From the NCBI GenBank assembly GCA_016200345.1, contig JACQEX010000102.1, forward strand, positions 1 to 37,588: a stretch of 37,588 nucleotides of DNA, read 5' to 3'. A model generated the notes under the pieces. The model made no database searches, was not told the DNA's origin, and saw only the letters and a program-made list of their open reading frames with translations. Below, piece after piece: positions 23,646 through 32,697 of this stretch; position 1 is the stretch's first letter; each line of letters begins with the position of its first letter. The position numbers were made by a program, and so were the translations under genes. This DNA is from Nitrospinota bacterium. GTDB taxonomy: Bacteria > Nitrospinota_A > UBA7883 > JACRGQ01.

Positions 23646-24548
23646 ATGCGCTATTTAATCTACGCCACAATTTTGTTCTCGTTCGGGCCTGTTTTGGTTC
23701 GCCTGGGGCTCGCCGAGGGGCTCGACTCCAACCACCTTGTGGTACTGCGCCTTGCCGTCGCGTTCCCCTCCTTCCTTTTGGCGGTGGTTGTAAGCGGCTC
23801 CCTGCCAAAGGCCGGGTTAAAACCGAGGGAGATTCCGTTTGTATTTCTTATAAGCGTGGTCGGAATGGGAACGGCGATGACCTGCTTCTTCCGTTCGGTC
23901 TCCATCCTTGGCGCCTCGCTGGCCTCCCTGCTGGGGGCCGTCACGCCGGTTGTGACGGCACTGCTGGCTTATTTTTTCCTCTCCAGACCGGTTACAAAAA
24001 GACAGGCCACCAGTATGTTTGCCTCCTTCCTGGGGGTTGGTTTTTTAACGGTTCCGGCCACCGGCCTGCTGGCGTTTGGAAAAATTGACGGAGCATCCCT
24101 GGGCGGCGTCGGTTATTCGTTGCTGGCAACCCTGTGCGCCTCGGGAGCCGCGCTGGGGTTCGAAAGGTACGTCATAAACAAAAGCCCGCTTGTGGCGGCC
24201 TTTCACGTCACCGGGTTTATGTTCGTTTTTTTTGCGTCGCTTTTTGGGTTCCCGGAGGGACGCTTCACGCCGAGGATTTGGGAGATTATTCTGGTATTGG
24301 GGATTTTCACGTGGTTTGTCCCCTTCATGCTTTTTTTCTACGGGATACGGGAACTGGGGGCCTCCGGCGCGGCGTTGATTCAAAACGCCGGCCCGCTGAT
24401 GACGGTTTTAACCGCGCGATTTCTATTCGGCGAAACGCTTGTCCCGGCCCAGTTGGTCGGGATGGTGTTGCTAATCTCCTCCGTCTACGTCTTTGCGCTC
24501 GAGCGAAAAAAATTGAGGGAGAACGACCTTACGCTCCCCGAGGCGTAA
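23646..24548 (+). CDS. EamA/DMT-family transporter
   Basis: A 300-aa membrane protein with about ten hydrophobic spans in two EamA halves. The first half has PVLVRLGLAEGL and SILGASLASLLGAVTPVVTALLAY, the second GIRELGASGAALIQNAGPLM and ETLVPAQLVGMVLLISSVYV, the repeated motif of the drug/metabolite transporter superfamily. Substrates range from amino acids to nucleosides or drugs and cannot be predicted. ATG 23646 has GAGA upstream. A GATAAT at 23618-23623 is a -10 candidate. It is divergent from the pterin synthase-like gene and convergent with the large repeat protein (15 nt apart). Confidence 0.88.
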   Translation: MRYLIYATILFSFGPVLVRLGLAEGLDSNHLVVLRLAVAFPSFLLAVVVSGSLPKAGLKPREIPFVFLISVVGMGTAMTCFFRSVSILGASLASLLGAVTPVVTALLAYFFLSRPVTKRQATSMFASFLGVGFLTVPATGLLAFGKIDGASLGGVGYSLLATLCASGAALGFERYVINKSPLVAAFHVTGFMFVFFASLFGFPEGRFTPRIWEIILVLGIFTWFVPFMLFFYGIRELGASGAALIQNAGPLMTVLTARFLFGETLVPAQLVGMVLLISSVYVFALERKKLRENDLTLPEA

Positions 24549-24563
24549 AATCATATTGAACCT

Positions 24564-27020
24564 TCAGTACGGGAAAAGCCGTTGGTTTTTTTCCTTCCAC
24601 TCCGCGTTGCCGACGATGGCGACCGCCGCGTTTTTATAGGGAGACGCCGACTGCTCCTTCGCCAAAACCTTGAAGGAGGCCGTCGCCTTTTCGTCGCGGT
24701 CGAGTCTTGCCTGCGCGTCGCTCATCATAAATTTGGCCCAGTTGGCCTTCGGGGACGACGGATTATTATCCAGCGCAATTTGGGCGTATTTGAAAGCCTT
24801 TTCGTATCGCCCGGCCTTGAAGGCGCAGTCGGCCGCCTGATAATAGCTGTCCTTGGCAAGATATTCATACTCCGACGTCTTGGGGTTGAAGTTTGCTATC
24901 GCCGCGTTAAAAAATTGGACGGCCTCGTCGTTTTTTCCAAATTCCTTGTCAATCAACCCCGCGCGGTAGGCGGAGGCCAGCGCATAATCCCCCTTCTTGT
25001 CGAGGGATAACACCAGTTTGTAGACGGCTATGGCCCGCTGGTCATCGTCCATCCTCTCGTAGACGGTTCCCAGGACGTACAAGGCAGGCGATGCGTACTC
25101 CGACTTGATGAAAGGCTTGGTAAATTTTTTAAGCGACGCAAGCGAGTCGTCGTACATATTCAAGGCGGCGTAGGATGCGCCCCAGCCGTAGGCGGCCCTG
25201 GCGGCGTTCTTCGCGCTTACCGGAAGCTTTGCCAGCTCCGCGTACTTGTCCAGAGCCTTTGAATAAAGACCAAAAATCCTGAGCGCGTCGGCGAGATCGA
25301 GCAGAGTCTCCTCGTCCTTTATCTTTTGGAAGTAAGGCACGAAGTTGTTGTAAAAAACGGACACCGCCTCGTACTCCCCCCCCTGTTGGTGGTACGAGCG
25401 AACCATGGCGTAAAGGTTCGCCATGGAAAGGTCCAAAAGCTGTTTGGAGCCGGTCACCGCGTCGTATTTTGTGGCAAGATCGTTTATCACCCCAAGCGAA
25501 TGAGTGTACTCCCTCTGCCTATATAGCATCATCGCCTTTTGGTACATCGCCTCCAGCACCGGGGCCTCGTTCGGGTGCTTGGTTATTATGTCCTCGTACG
25601 TGGCCATCGGGTTGAAATAGGGCGAGTAATTGTTTAAAAATTCATCCGTCTTCGAAAGCACGCGGCCGGGAAGTTGCCCCAGCGAGGCAAGCTTCAACCG
25701 CGCCCGAAGGCCGGCGGCTCCCTCGGGGTCCGAGCTTGCCTGAATCCCAAACAGCTTCACCGCCTCCAGGGTCTTCCCCTTGGCGAAGTAGATGTCCGCC
25801 ATGTCGTTCAGCGCGTTTCTTCCCTCGTTCGAATCGGGGAATATGTTTGCGAGGTCGCTGAACAGGCCGAGCGCCGGCTCCAGCCTCTTCGCCTTTAGGT
25901 TCGCCCTGCCGTAGTGGTACAGGGCGGCCTTGTCCCCCTTTAAATAATCGGGCCATCTTTTGTTCAAAGAATCGTAAACCCTGAGCGCGTCCTCGTATTT
26001 TCCGCGAAGCGAAAGGGCCTCGCCCATGTTGAGTTTGGCGTCCCTTACCTCCGGCGATTTGGGAAAGAAAAGCAGTATTTTCTCAAGCTCGTTGGACGCC
26101 TCGTAATAAAGCTTGTTCATCATAAAAATCTTCGAGCGACCCATCAGCCCCTGCGCGATGTATTTGTTCCCCCCCATTTTCCTGACCAAGGCGTCGTATG
26201 TGGACATCGCCTCCACGTCCATCCCCGCCAGAAGGTACATGTCCGCAAGCCTTAGCTGACCGCGCGAAACGCTTTCCGAGGCCGGGTAGAGGTTTATCGC
26301 GTCCTTATACGCGTTAATCGCCTGGCCCACGGACTTTTTGTCGCGCCCCGTCATGTAAAACGACTCGGCCCTTAGATAATAGGCCTTCTCCAAAAACGGG
26401 CTTTTGGGGTGCTTTTCGATAAACGCCCCGAACTTTTCGGACGCCGGCTTAAATTTGCCAATCATGTAGTCCGCTATCGCGCTTTTAAAGTCGTTCGCTC
26501 CGGATTCAGTTTGAAGCCGCGCCGATTCGACAATCTGCTTCGCCGTGTTTTCCTCCGCGATTTTCATCTCCTCGGGGGTCAGGTTTTCCGTCTTGACGGC
26601 CATCAACTCCGGCTTGCCGATGAACCTAAGCGAAAGGGTGAGGCCGTCCTTGGAAAGAGTCCGAAAAATCGAGGTCTTGACGTCCTTCAGCGCGATGTCA
26701 ACCGTAACCGTGCCGTCTTCGCGCGCGTGGAAATTCACCGTCTTGACCAACGCGTCCTCAAACGTCTTGTATTCAAACACCGGATTGACGGCGGCCTCCT
26801 TAAAAGTGACCCTGTACGTGCTCTCGCCCAACCTCGGCTCCAGCCGATACTTTATTCCGGGTTTCGCAAAGATTATGCTAAAGACGGACGAGTCGGGGTC
26901 GGACTTCAAATTTGCCAAACCGATTTTGTTCGGCTCGGATTTCAAGTCGGCGGAGACCATTTCTGCCACGGCCCAGGACGCGAAAAAAACGGCCGAGGCC
27001 AAAAAAAATATTTTTTTCAT
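24564..27020 (-). CDS. Large periplasmic TPR-repeat protein with N-terminal beta domain
   Basis: An 818-aa protein beginning with a signal peptide (MKKIFFLASAVFFASWAVA). Residues about 45-135 form a strand-rich region (SVFSIIFAKPG, TYRVTFKEA, TVTVDIALKDV, LTLSLRFIG) resembling an AMIN-type domain. From about residue 175 to the end there are many tetratricopeptide repeats (for example EKAYYLRAESFYMTGRD, AIADYMIGKFKPASEKF, GRYEKAFKYAQIALDNNPSS). This architecture is seen in envelope scaffolding or motility proteins, for instance PflA-type. The gene stands alone between convergent and divergent neighbours. Its exact role is unknown. No lipobox is seen, so a soluble periplasmic protein is likely. 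Confidence 0.8.
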   Translation of the reverse strand: MKKIFFLASAVFFASWAVAEMVSADLKSEPNKIGLANLKSDPDSSVFSIIFAKPGIKYRLEPRLGESTYRVTFKEAAVNPVFEYKTFEDALVKTVNFHAREDGTVTVDIALKDVKTSIFRTLSKDGLTLSLRFIGKPELMAVKTENLTPEEMKIAEENTAKQIVESARLQTESGANDFKSAIADYMIGKFKPASEKFGAFIEKHPKSPFLEKAYYLRAESFYMTGRDKKSVGQAINAYKDAINLYPASESVSRGQLRLADMYLLAGMDVEAMSTYDALVRKMGGNKYIAQGLMGRSKIFMMNKLYYEASNELEKILLFFPKSPEVRDAKLNMGEALSLRGKYEDALRVYDSLNKRWPDYLKGDKAALYHYGRANLKAKRLEPALGLFSDLANIFPDSNEGRNALNDMADIYFAKGKTLEAVKLFGIQASSDPEGAAGLRARLKLASLGQLPGRVLSKTDEFLNNYSPYFNPMATYEDIITKHPNEAPVLEAMYQKAMMLYRQREYTHSLGVINDLATKYDAVTGSKQLLDLSMANLYAMVRSYHQQGGEYEAVSVFYNNFVPYFQKIKDEETLLDLADALRIFGLYSKALDKYAELAKLPVSAKNAARAAYGWGASYAALNMYDDSLASLKKFTKPFIKSEYASPALYVLGTVYERMDDDQRAIAVYKLVLSLDKKGDYALASAYRAGLIDKEFGKNDEAVQFFNAAIANFNPKTSEYEYLAKDSYYQAADCAFKAGRYEKAFKYAQIALDNNPSSPKANWAKFMMSDAQARLDRDEKATASFKVLAKEQSASPYKNAAVAIVGNAEWKEKNQRLFPY

Positions 27021-27179
27021 AAACCTAAATCCATCTTATACTTCCTCATCGCCTATTTAAAGCTTGGTTCGTCTGACGCGGGCAAAATAATGGCGTAATT
27101 TGACATACAAGTTTATCGGACTTAGCGTCAAACAACATTATGGTCGGAAACTGAAAAAAGTGCTACGGAGACCCTTTAG

Positions 27180-28007
27180 GTGAAAAAAACTGACAACGTA
27201 AGTGAACTTGCTGAAATAGCAAGGCAAATAAGGATAAATGTATTAAAAATGATACATTTGGCCGCATCTGGTCATCCGGGGGGGTCTCTTTCCGCCGTTG
27301 AAATCCTCGTTTCGCTCTATTTCTCTAAGATGAATCATTCTCCTTCCCACTCAAAAACCGACAAAAGGGACAAATTCGTTCTTTCCAAAGGGCACGGGGC
27401 GCCGGTTTTGTACTCCGTTTTGGCAAAGTGCGGCTATTTTCCCGAGGAGGAACTTTGGACCCTTCGGAAATTTAACAGCACCTTAAGCGGACACCCCTAC
27501 GCCCCCTCAACCCCGGGAGTGGAGATTACCACCGGGTCGCTCGGCCAGGGGCTTTCACAGGCCAACGGGCTGGCCTTGGCCGGCAGACTTAACAAGGACG
27601 ATTCGATTGTCTACTGTCTGATGGGGGACGGCGAGACGCAAGAGGGGCAGATTTGGGAGGCGGCTATGACCGCCTCGCATTACAAGCTGGGCACCATGGT
27701 GGCTTTTATAGACAACAACGAACTGCAAATAGACGGCTTCGTAAGGGACATCATGGGCATCGAGCCAATCGCGAAAAAATGGGAGGCCTTCGGCTGGCAT
27801 GTGCAGGAGATTGACGGGCACGATTTCGGCGCGATTTCCTCAGCCATCGAAAAGGCCAAGGCGGAGAAGGAAAGACCCTCGCTAATCAAGTGCCGCACCG
27901 TCAAGGGGAAGGGCGTCTCTTTTATGGAAAATCTTGCGAAGTGGCACGGCACCGCCCCAAACGCGGACGAGTTAAAAAAGGCCCTTGCCGAGCTGGGCGT
28001 GGCGTAG
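27180..28007 (+). CDS. Transketolase, N-terminal subunit
   Basis: A 275-aa protein equal to the N-terminal, thiamine-diphosphate pyrophosphate-binding half of transketolase. It has the HLAASGHPGGSLSAVEILVSLYF start, SKGHGAPVLYSVLA, GSLGQGLSQANGLALAGRL and the ThDP motif GDGETQEGQIWEAAM...NNEL. It forms the non-oxidative pentose phosphate enzyme together with the next gene. The split form is usual in archaea and in several bacterial lines. Start is GTG 27180 with GGAG 9 nt upstream. Confidence 0.94.
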   Translation: MKKTDNVSELAEIARQIRINVLKMIHLAASGHPGGSLSAVEILVSLYFSKMNHSPSHSKTDKRDKFVLSKGHGAPVLYSVLAKCGYFPEEELWTLRKFNSTLSGHPYAPSTPGVEITTGSLGQGLSQANGLALAGRLNKDDSIVYCLMGDGETQEGQIWEAAMTASHYKLGTMVAFIDNNELQIDGFVRDIMGIEPIAKKWEAFGWHVQEIDGHDFGAISSAIEKAKAEKERPSLIKCRTVKGKGVSFMENLAKWHGTAPNADELKKALAELGVA

Positions 28008-28008
28008 A

Positions 28009-28956
28009 ATGACAAACATGCTTTCACTGCGGGATTTTTACGGCAAGACCCTCGTGGAACTCGGCAGGTCTAACAAGGACGTCGTGGCCTTGGACTGCGA
28101 CCTTTCGGGCTCCACCAGAACCTCCATGTTCGCCAAGGAATTTCCGGACAGATTTTTCAACATGGGCGTCGCGGAGCAGGACATGATGGGCACGGCGGCG
28201 GGCCTGGCCGCGGGAGGAAAAATTCCGTTTGCCTCCACGTTCGCAATTTTTGCGACCGGACGCGCCTGGGAGCAAATCCGCCAGTCCATCGCATATCCGG
28301 ACGCGAACGTTAAAATCGTCGCCTCGCACGGCGGCATAACGGTGGGGCAGGACGGCCCCTCCCACCAGGCGGGCGAGGACATTTCGCTTATGCGCTCCAT
28401 CCCCGGAATGACCGTAATAGTCCCCGCCGACGCGCACGAGGCCGCCGACGCGGTAAGATGGGCCGCGAGCCACGTCGGCCCGGTGTACATCAGGCTCACA
28501 AGGGACAAATTTCCCGTCGTGTACGACGAGAAAAAAACCTTCGCCGTCGGAAAATCCACGTCGCTTAAAAAAGGCAAAGACCTTACCTTCGTCGCCTGCG
28601 GAATGCTTACTTATGTCGCGCTTGAGGCCGAGAAGATGCTGGCGAACGACGGGATATCCGCAGGGGTTATTGACATGGCCTCCATAAAACCGCTTGACGA
28701 GCAGGCTGTGTTGGACGCGGCCGTTGAAACCGGGGCGATAGTAACCGCCGAGGAACACTCGATAATCGGCGGCCTTGGAAGCGCGGTGGCCGAGACCGTC
28801 TCGGAAAAACACCCCGTTCCCGTCATAAGGGCCGGCATACCGGACACATATTTGTCCTCGGGAACCCCCGAGGAGTTGATGGAGGCGGCGCACCTTACGC
28901 CGAAGGGGCTGGCCGATTGCGCGCGTCGCGCCCTCGCCCTCAAGAAGAAAAAGTGA
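28009..28956 (+). CDS. Transketolase, C-terminal subunit
   Basis: A 315-aa protein equal to the pyrimidine-binding and C-terminal halves of transketolase. It has VALDCDLSGSTRT, FNMGVAEQDMMGTAAGLA with the catalytic Glu of the pyrimidine domain, FATGRAWEQIRQSIAYP, HGGITVGQDGPSHQ, and the C-terminal EEHSIIGGLGSAVAE. ATG 28009 is one nucleotide after the upstream stop; ATG 28018 is the other option. Functional only with the N-terminal subunit, next to it. Downstream, coaD overlaps by 4 nt. Confidence 0.93.
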   Translation: MTNMLSLRDFYGKTLVELGRSNKDVVALDCDLSGSTRTSMFAKEFPDRFFNMGVAEQDMMGTAAGLAAGGKIPFASTFAIFATGRAWEQIRQSIAYPDANVKIVASHGGITVGQDGPSHQAGEDISLMRSIPGMTVIVPADAHEAADAVRWAASHVGPVYIRLTRDKFPVVYDEKKTFAVGKSTSLKKGKDLTFVACGMLTYVALEAEKMLANDGISAGVIDMASIKPLDEQAVLDAAVETGAIVTAEEHSIIGGLGSAVAETVSEKHPVPVIRAGIPDTYLSSGTPEELMEAAHLTPKGLADCARRALALKKKK

Positions 28957-29498
28957 ACAACGCGGCGATTTATCCAGGCACGTTCGACCCGGTGACATAC
29001 GGGCACATGGATCTTATCCATAGAACGCTTTCGGTTTTTGACAAGGTCGTGGTCGCCGTGGCTGTCAACCCCGGCAAGCGCCCCCTTTTTTCCATCGAGG
29101 AAAGGGTCTCCCTAATAAAAAAGGCGGTCGGCAAGAACGGGCTTAAAAACGTAACGGTGGAGTCTTTCGACACGCTGTTGGTGGACTACTGCGACCAAAA
29201 GAAAATATACACCGTGGTGCGCGGACTCAGGGCCGTGTCGGATTTTGAGTACGAGCTTCAACTGAGCCAGATGAACAGAAAAATAAACAAAAGGGTCGAG
29301 GCGGTGTTCATGATGCCGAGCGAGGAATACAACTTCATCAGCTCGAAAATAATCAAGGAGGTGGCGGCGTTCGGCGGCGACGTTAGCGAACTCGTGCCGG
29401 CGCCCGTCATGGAGGCCCTAAGGCAAAAATACGTCGCGTTAAAAAAAACCTCGGCGTCCGCAAAGCGGAAGCCGGGAGCAATTGGGAAAGGAAAATGA
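28953..29498 (+). CDS. coaD: Phosphopantetheine adenylyltransferase
   Basis: A 181-aa enzyme of coenzyme A synthesis that joins AMP to 4'-phosphopantetheine. The nucleotidyltransferase motif YPGTFDPVTYGHMDLI (TxGH), RGLRAVSDFEYELQLSQMNR and the loop FISSKIIKEVA (ISSxxxKE) are all present. Start is GTG 28953 (GTGA overlap with the transketolase stop) because homology begins at NNAAIYPG; an earlier ATG at 28917 lies inside the transketolase gene. The C-terminal 20 residues are basic and longer than usual. Confidence 0.93.
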   Translation: MNNAAIYPGTFDPVTYGHMDLIHRTLSVFDKVVVAVAVNPGKRPLFSIEERVSLIKKAVGKNGLKNVTVESFDTLLVDYCDQKKIYTVVRGLRAVSDFEYELQLSQMNRKINKRVEAVFMMPSEEYNFISSKIIKEVAAFGGDVSELVPAPVMEALRQKYVALKKTSASAKRKPGAIGKGK

Positions 29499-30694
29499 AC
29501 ATGAAATTGGCGAGAAGAATGGATTCGTTCGAGGAATCGGCTACCATGGAAATCGGCGGAAAAATAACCCGCCTTAACGCGCAGGGGCGCGACATCATCA
29601 GCTTCGCCGCCGGCGAGCCGGATTTCGACACGCCCGACTTCATAAAACAGGCGGCCGTAAACGCAATCAACAAGGGGTTTAACAAATACACCCCCGTGGC
29701 CGGAAACGACGCGATTAAAACGGCGATAATTGAATTTACCCAAAAAACCCTCGGCGTCACATACGCAAAAAACGAGGTCATCGTCTCGCTGGGCGCAAAA
29801 CACTCCCTTTACAACATCTCGCAGGCGCTCTTCGACGAATGGGACGAGGTGATCATTTTCTCGCCGTACTGGGTCTCGTATCCCAACCAGGTTCTGCTTG
29901 CCGGGGCCAAACCGGTGTTCGTAAACTGCGACGCAAAAAACGGCTTTATGCCGGACATTGACGACCTTAAGAAAAAGATAACCCCCGCGACCAAGGCGAT
30001 TATCTTAAACTCACCCTGCAACCCGACCGGCGCCGTCTACAGCAACGAGATTATTCGGAAAATCGCCGAAATCGCCGTGGAGGACGACATAATCCTGATA
30101 TCGGACGAGATTTACGACGCTATTGTATACGACGGCGCAAGACCGCTCTCGCCGGTACAGCTGGGGGACGACGTGAAAAAACAGACGATACTCGTAAACG
30201 GCTTTTCAAAGACGTTTTCGATGACCGGGTGGCGCCTGGGCTACTCCCTCGCCTCCGCGGACGTCACGACAGCGATGGTAAAAATTCAAAGCCAGTCCAC
30301 CTCCAACCCCGTCACGCCCATGCAATACGCTGCTGTGGAGGCGCTTAAGGACCTTTCGTTTCTCGCCCCCCGCCTCGAGGAATTCCGCAAGAGACGCGAC
30401 GTAATCGTAAAGGCCCTTAACTCGCTGGACGGCGTAAAATGCACCACTCCTACCGGCGCGTTTTACGTCTTCCCGGATTTTTCGGGATGGATTGGAAAAA
30501 AGATTGACGGAGAGGAGATAAAAGACTCGGCCTCGCTGGCGAATCTGCTGATAGAAAAAGCGGAAATCGGCCCGGTGCCGGGGGCGGCATTTGGCGCCGA
30601 GAACCACCTAAGGTTCTCATACGCCCTTTCCGAGAAGCAGATTACCGAGGGGATGCGCAGACTTTCGGCCTTCGCCGCAAAACTCACCGACTGA
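29495..30694 (+). CDS. Aspartate aminotransferase family protein (class I)
   Basis: A 399-aa PLP-dependent aminotransferase of the AspB/AspC (class I, subgroup Ib) type. It has ARRMDSFEESATMEI, AAGEPDFDTPDF, SPCNPTGAVYS, DEIYDAIVYDG and the PLP-lysine motif NGFSKTFSMTGWRLGY. The end FRFSYALS-type (LRFSYALS) carries the substrate-binding Arg. It starts at ATG 29495, overlapping the coaD stop by 4 nt. Four genes (split transketolase, coaD, this) probably form an operon. Aspartate/oxaloacetate is likely but prephenate or other substrates are possible in this subgroup. Confidence 0.92.
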   Translation: MNMKLARRMDSFEESATMEIGGKITRLNAQGRDIISFAAGEPDFDTPDFIKQAAVNAINKGFNKYTPVAGNDAIKTAIIEFTQKTLGVTYAKNEVIVSLGAKHSLYNISQALFDEWDEVIIFSPYWVSYPNQVLLAGAKPVFVNCDAKNGFMPDIDDLKKKITPATKAIILNSPCNPTGAVYSNEIIRKIAEIAVEDDIILISDEIYDAIVYDGARPLSPVQLGDDVKKQTILVNGFSKTFSMTGWRLGYSLASADVTTAMVKIQSQSTSNPVTPMQYAAVEALKDLSFLAPRLEEFRKRRDVIVKALNSLDGVKCTTPTGAFYVFPDFSGWIGKKIDGEEIKDSASLANLLIEKAEIGPVPGAAFGAENHLRFSYALSEKQITEGMRRLSAFAAKLTD

Positions 30695-30703
30695 CTTTCC
30701 ACC

Positions 30704-30730
30704 GGAAGCCGGCGTGGGAGCCGGCCTTCT
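30704..30730. terminator. Hairpin in the convergent aminotransferase/cheB gap
   Basis: GAAGCCGGC and GCCGGCCTTC form a stem of about nine pairs with one bulged C around a GTGGGA loop, filling the 35-nt gap between the two convergent stops. The flanking TT/AA runs are short, so it would be a modest bidirectional terminator. Confidence 0.4.
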
Positions 30731-31776
30731 TAAACCGCGTCGAGAATGGCCTTGGGGATCTGCTCCAAGGAAACGACCTTGTCGACGCCCCCCATTTTAA
30801 TCGCCTCTTTCGGCATTCCAAAAACCACGCAACTGGCCTCGTCCTGGGCTATGTTGAAGGAGCCGGCCTTTTTCATCTCCAGCATCCCGGTGCTTCCGTC
30901 GTTACCCATGCCCGTAAGCATTACCCCGACGGCGTTCGCGCCGCCGAATTTGGCGACCGATTGGAAAAGAACCTCGACGGACGGCCTGTGCCGCATGACA
31001 AGCGGGCCGGGTTTTACGTCCACATAATATTTTGCGCCGCTCCGTTTGAGCGCCATGTGCGAGTTGCCGGGCGCGATAAGCACCTTGCCGGGAATGACGG
31101 TGTCGCCGTCCTTCGCCTCCGCCACCTGCATGGCGCAAAGCGTGTTGAGCCTTTCGGAAAATGCCTTTGTAAACCCCTCCGGCATATGCTGGACGATTAC
31201 AACCCCCGGCGTGTCGGAAGGGAGACGAACCAAAACTTCCTTCAACGCCTCCGTCCCGCCGGTGGACGCCCCGATGGCGATTAGTTTGTCGGTGGTCTTC
31301 AACATGGCGGTGTGGGTCTTCACAACCGGCTTGAACATGGCGGCCGATTTCAACTTGGCCATGTAAACGCTCATGTTGGCCTTGGACGCCGCCTTTACCT
31401 TGTCAACGACCTCCGTCTCTATCTCGCGGACACCGACGCGCTGGTCAATCGCCGGTTTTGCGACGATCTCAACCGCCCCGGCCTCCATTGCCGCCAGCGT
31501 GGTCGCGGCGCCGGCCTGCGTCAGCGCGCTTACCATTACAACCGGCATCGGTTTTGCCGCCATAAGTTTTCTAAGGAACGTTATGCCGTCCATCCTCGGC
31601 ATCTCGACGTCCAGGGTTATTACGTCCGGCTTTAACTCAACTATTTTTTCCCGCGCAATGTACGGGTCGGCCGCGGTTCCCACCACCTCGATTTCCGGGT
31701 CCGAGCTAAGGGCCGCCGAGAGGATGTTTCTTACGACAGCCGAGTCGTCAACTATCAATACTCTTATTTTTGCCAT
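30730..31776 (-). CDS. cheB: Chemotaxis protein-glutamate methylesterase CheB
   Basis: A 348-aa CheB. The receiver domain (1-125) has D10/D11 and phospho-acceptor D56 in ITLDVEMPRMDG. A linker leads to the methylesterase domain, where S171 in AIGASTGGTEAL, H197 in VQHMPEGFT and D293 in GMGNDGSTGM form the catalytic triad. It removes methyl groups from chemoreceptors and is activated by CheA phosphorylation. It lies 2 nt after the Hpt-CheW gene, as the last gene of the che operon. Chemoreceptor and CheR (34818) are needed partners; CheR is in the window. Confidence 0.95.
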   Translation of the reverse strand: MAKIRVLIVDDSAVVRNILSAALSSDPEIEVVGTAADPYIAREKIVELKPDVITLDVEMPRMDGITFLRKLMAAKPMPVVMVSALTQAGAATTLAAMEAGAVEIVAKPAIDQRVGVREIETEVVDKVKAASKANMSVYMAKLKSAAMFKPVVKTHTAMLKTTDKLIAIGASTGGTEALKEVLVRLPSDTPGVVIVQHMPEGFTKAFSERLNTLCAMQVAEAKDGDTVIPGKVLIAPGNSHMALKRSGAKYYVDVKPGPLVMRHRPSVEVLFQSVAKFGGANAVGVMLTGMGNDGSTGMLEMKKAGSFNIAQDEASCVVFGMPKEAIKMGGVDKVVSLEQIPKAILDAV

Positions 31777-31778
31777 GA

Positions 31779-32696
31779 TTAAAAATATTTCTCCGCCGGG
31801 TCGCAGAAATTCGCCACGTCAAGAAGTATTATCGTCTTCTTGTCGGCCTTGCCCACGCCCTCTATAAATTTACTTTGCATGTTGCCCAAAACACTCTTCC
31901 CGCTCACTATCATATCCTCCTCAAACGCCACGATGTCCTTCACGCAGTCCACCAAAACGCCGGTTATGGAGCTCTCGAACTCCACTATGATAATATTTTC
32001 CGCCGTCTCTGCGCCAGCGCTTTTCCCAAGTTTGACGCGCGAATTTATCACCGGTATGACCATTCCCCTTAGGTTCATTATTCCCACGACGTAGGTTTTT
32101 GCGTTCGGCACGCGTGTTATGTGCCTTTTTAAAATTATCTCCTTCACGGTCGTGATGGGAATCCCGTACTCCTCGCTACCGAGGTTGAAGGTGAGGAAGG
32201 ACTGCTTCCCACCGTGCCTGTGCCGCGCGTCGTGGGTCGGAACGGTGTCGGGATGCTCCTGCCCCTCGGCCGGGGCGGGCGCCGTTTCAACCGGGGCGTT
32301 AACGGCGGCCTTCGGTTTTTCAACCGGTTTTGGCGGAGGGGGGGCGACCTCGGCCGTCTCCTCCGTCTTCGACGCGGACGGCCCGCCTCTGGCCTTTTCA
32401 ATCATCCCCTTCATCTTGTCGAGGTCTTTAAAAAGCGCGTCCTTGACGTCCTGCGTCAGCTTCTTTTTCCCTTTTCGAACCTCGTCCATCAGGGTTTCCA
32501 TCTCCGTGGCGACTGCGTGGATGTCCATAAATCCGACCAAGCCGGAATTCCCCTTTAGGCTGTGCACGGCGCGAAACAGCTCGTTTATCGTCTCGGCGGA
32601 CTCCGCCTGCTCAAGCCCCAGCAGGGATTGTTCTATGACCTCCAGATGGGAGTCGCTCTCCAGAAAAAATGCCGACAGCGCGTCGCTCATGTCCAT
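31779..32696 (-). CDS. Hpt-CheW fusion protein
   Basis: A 305-aa protein with an unusual order. Residues about 5-105 form an Hpt domain with the phospho-acceptor histidine H45 in FRAVHSLKGNSGLVGF. A proline/alanine-rich linker (about 105-165) follows. Residues 165-300 are a CheW domain (FLTFNLGSEEYGIPITTVKE ... VVGIMNLRGMVIPVINSR). It lacks the dimerisation and ATPase domains of CheA, so it cannot autophosphorylate but could accept phosphate from the adjacent CheA and couple to receptors. It starts at ATG 32696, 1 nt after the cheA stop. The linker has the low-complexity look of CheA P1-P2 linkers. Confidence 0.9.
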   Translation of the reverse strand: MDMSDALSAFFLESDSHLEVIEQSLLGLEQAESAETINELFRAVHSLKGNSGLVGFMDIHAVATEMETLMDEVRKGKKKLTQDVKDALFKDLDKMKGMIEKARGGPSASKTEETAEVAPPPPKPVEKPKAAVNAPVETAPAPAEGQEHPDTVPTHDARHRHGGKQSFLTFNLGSEEYGIPITTVKEIILKRHITRVPNAKTYVVGIMNLRGMVIPVINSRVKLGKSAGAETAENIIIVEFESSITGVLVDCVKDIVAFEEDMIVSGKSVLGNMQSKFIEGVGKADKKTIILLDVANFCDPAEKYF

Positions 32697-32697
32697 A

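Noticed and set aside
27100-27128. Sigma-70 promoter for transketolase (TTGACA at 27100-27105)
   Set aside because: A perfect -35 exists, but the matching -10 position reads TAGCGT, only three of six. It remains possible but unsupported.
28024-28998. Long antisense frame (324 codons) over the transketolase C subunit
   Set aside because: The sense strand encodes an unmistakable transketolase half; the antisense product is Arg/Gly/His-rich without motifs.
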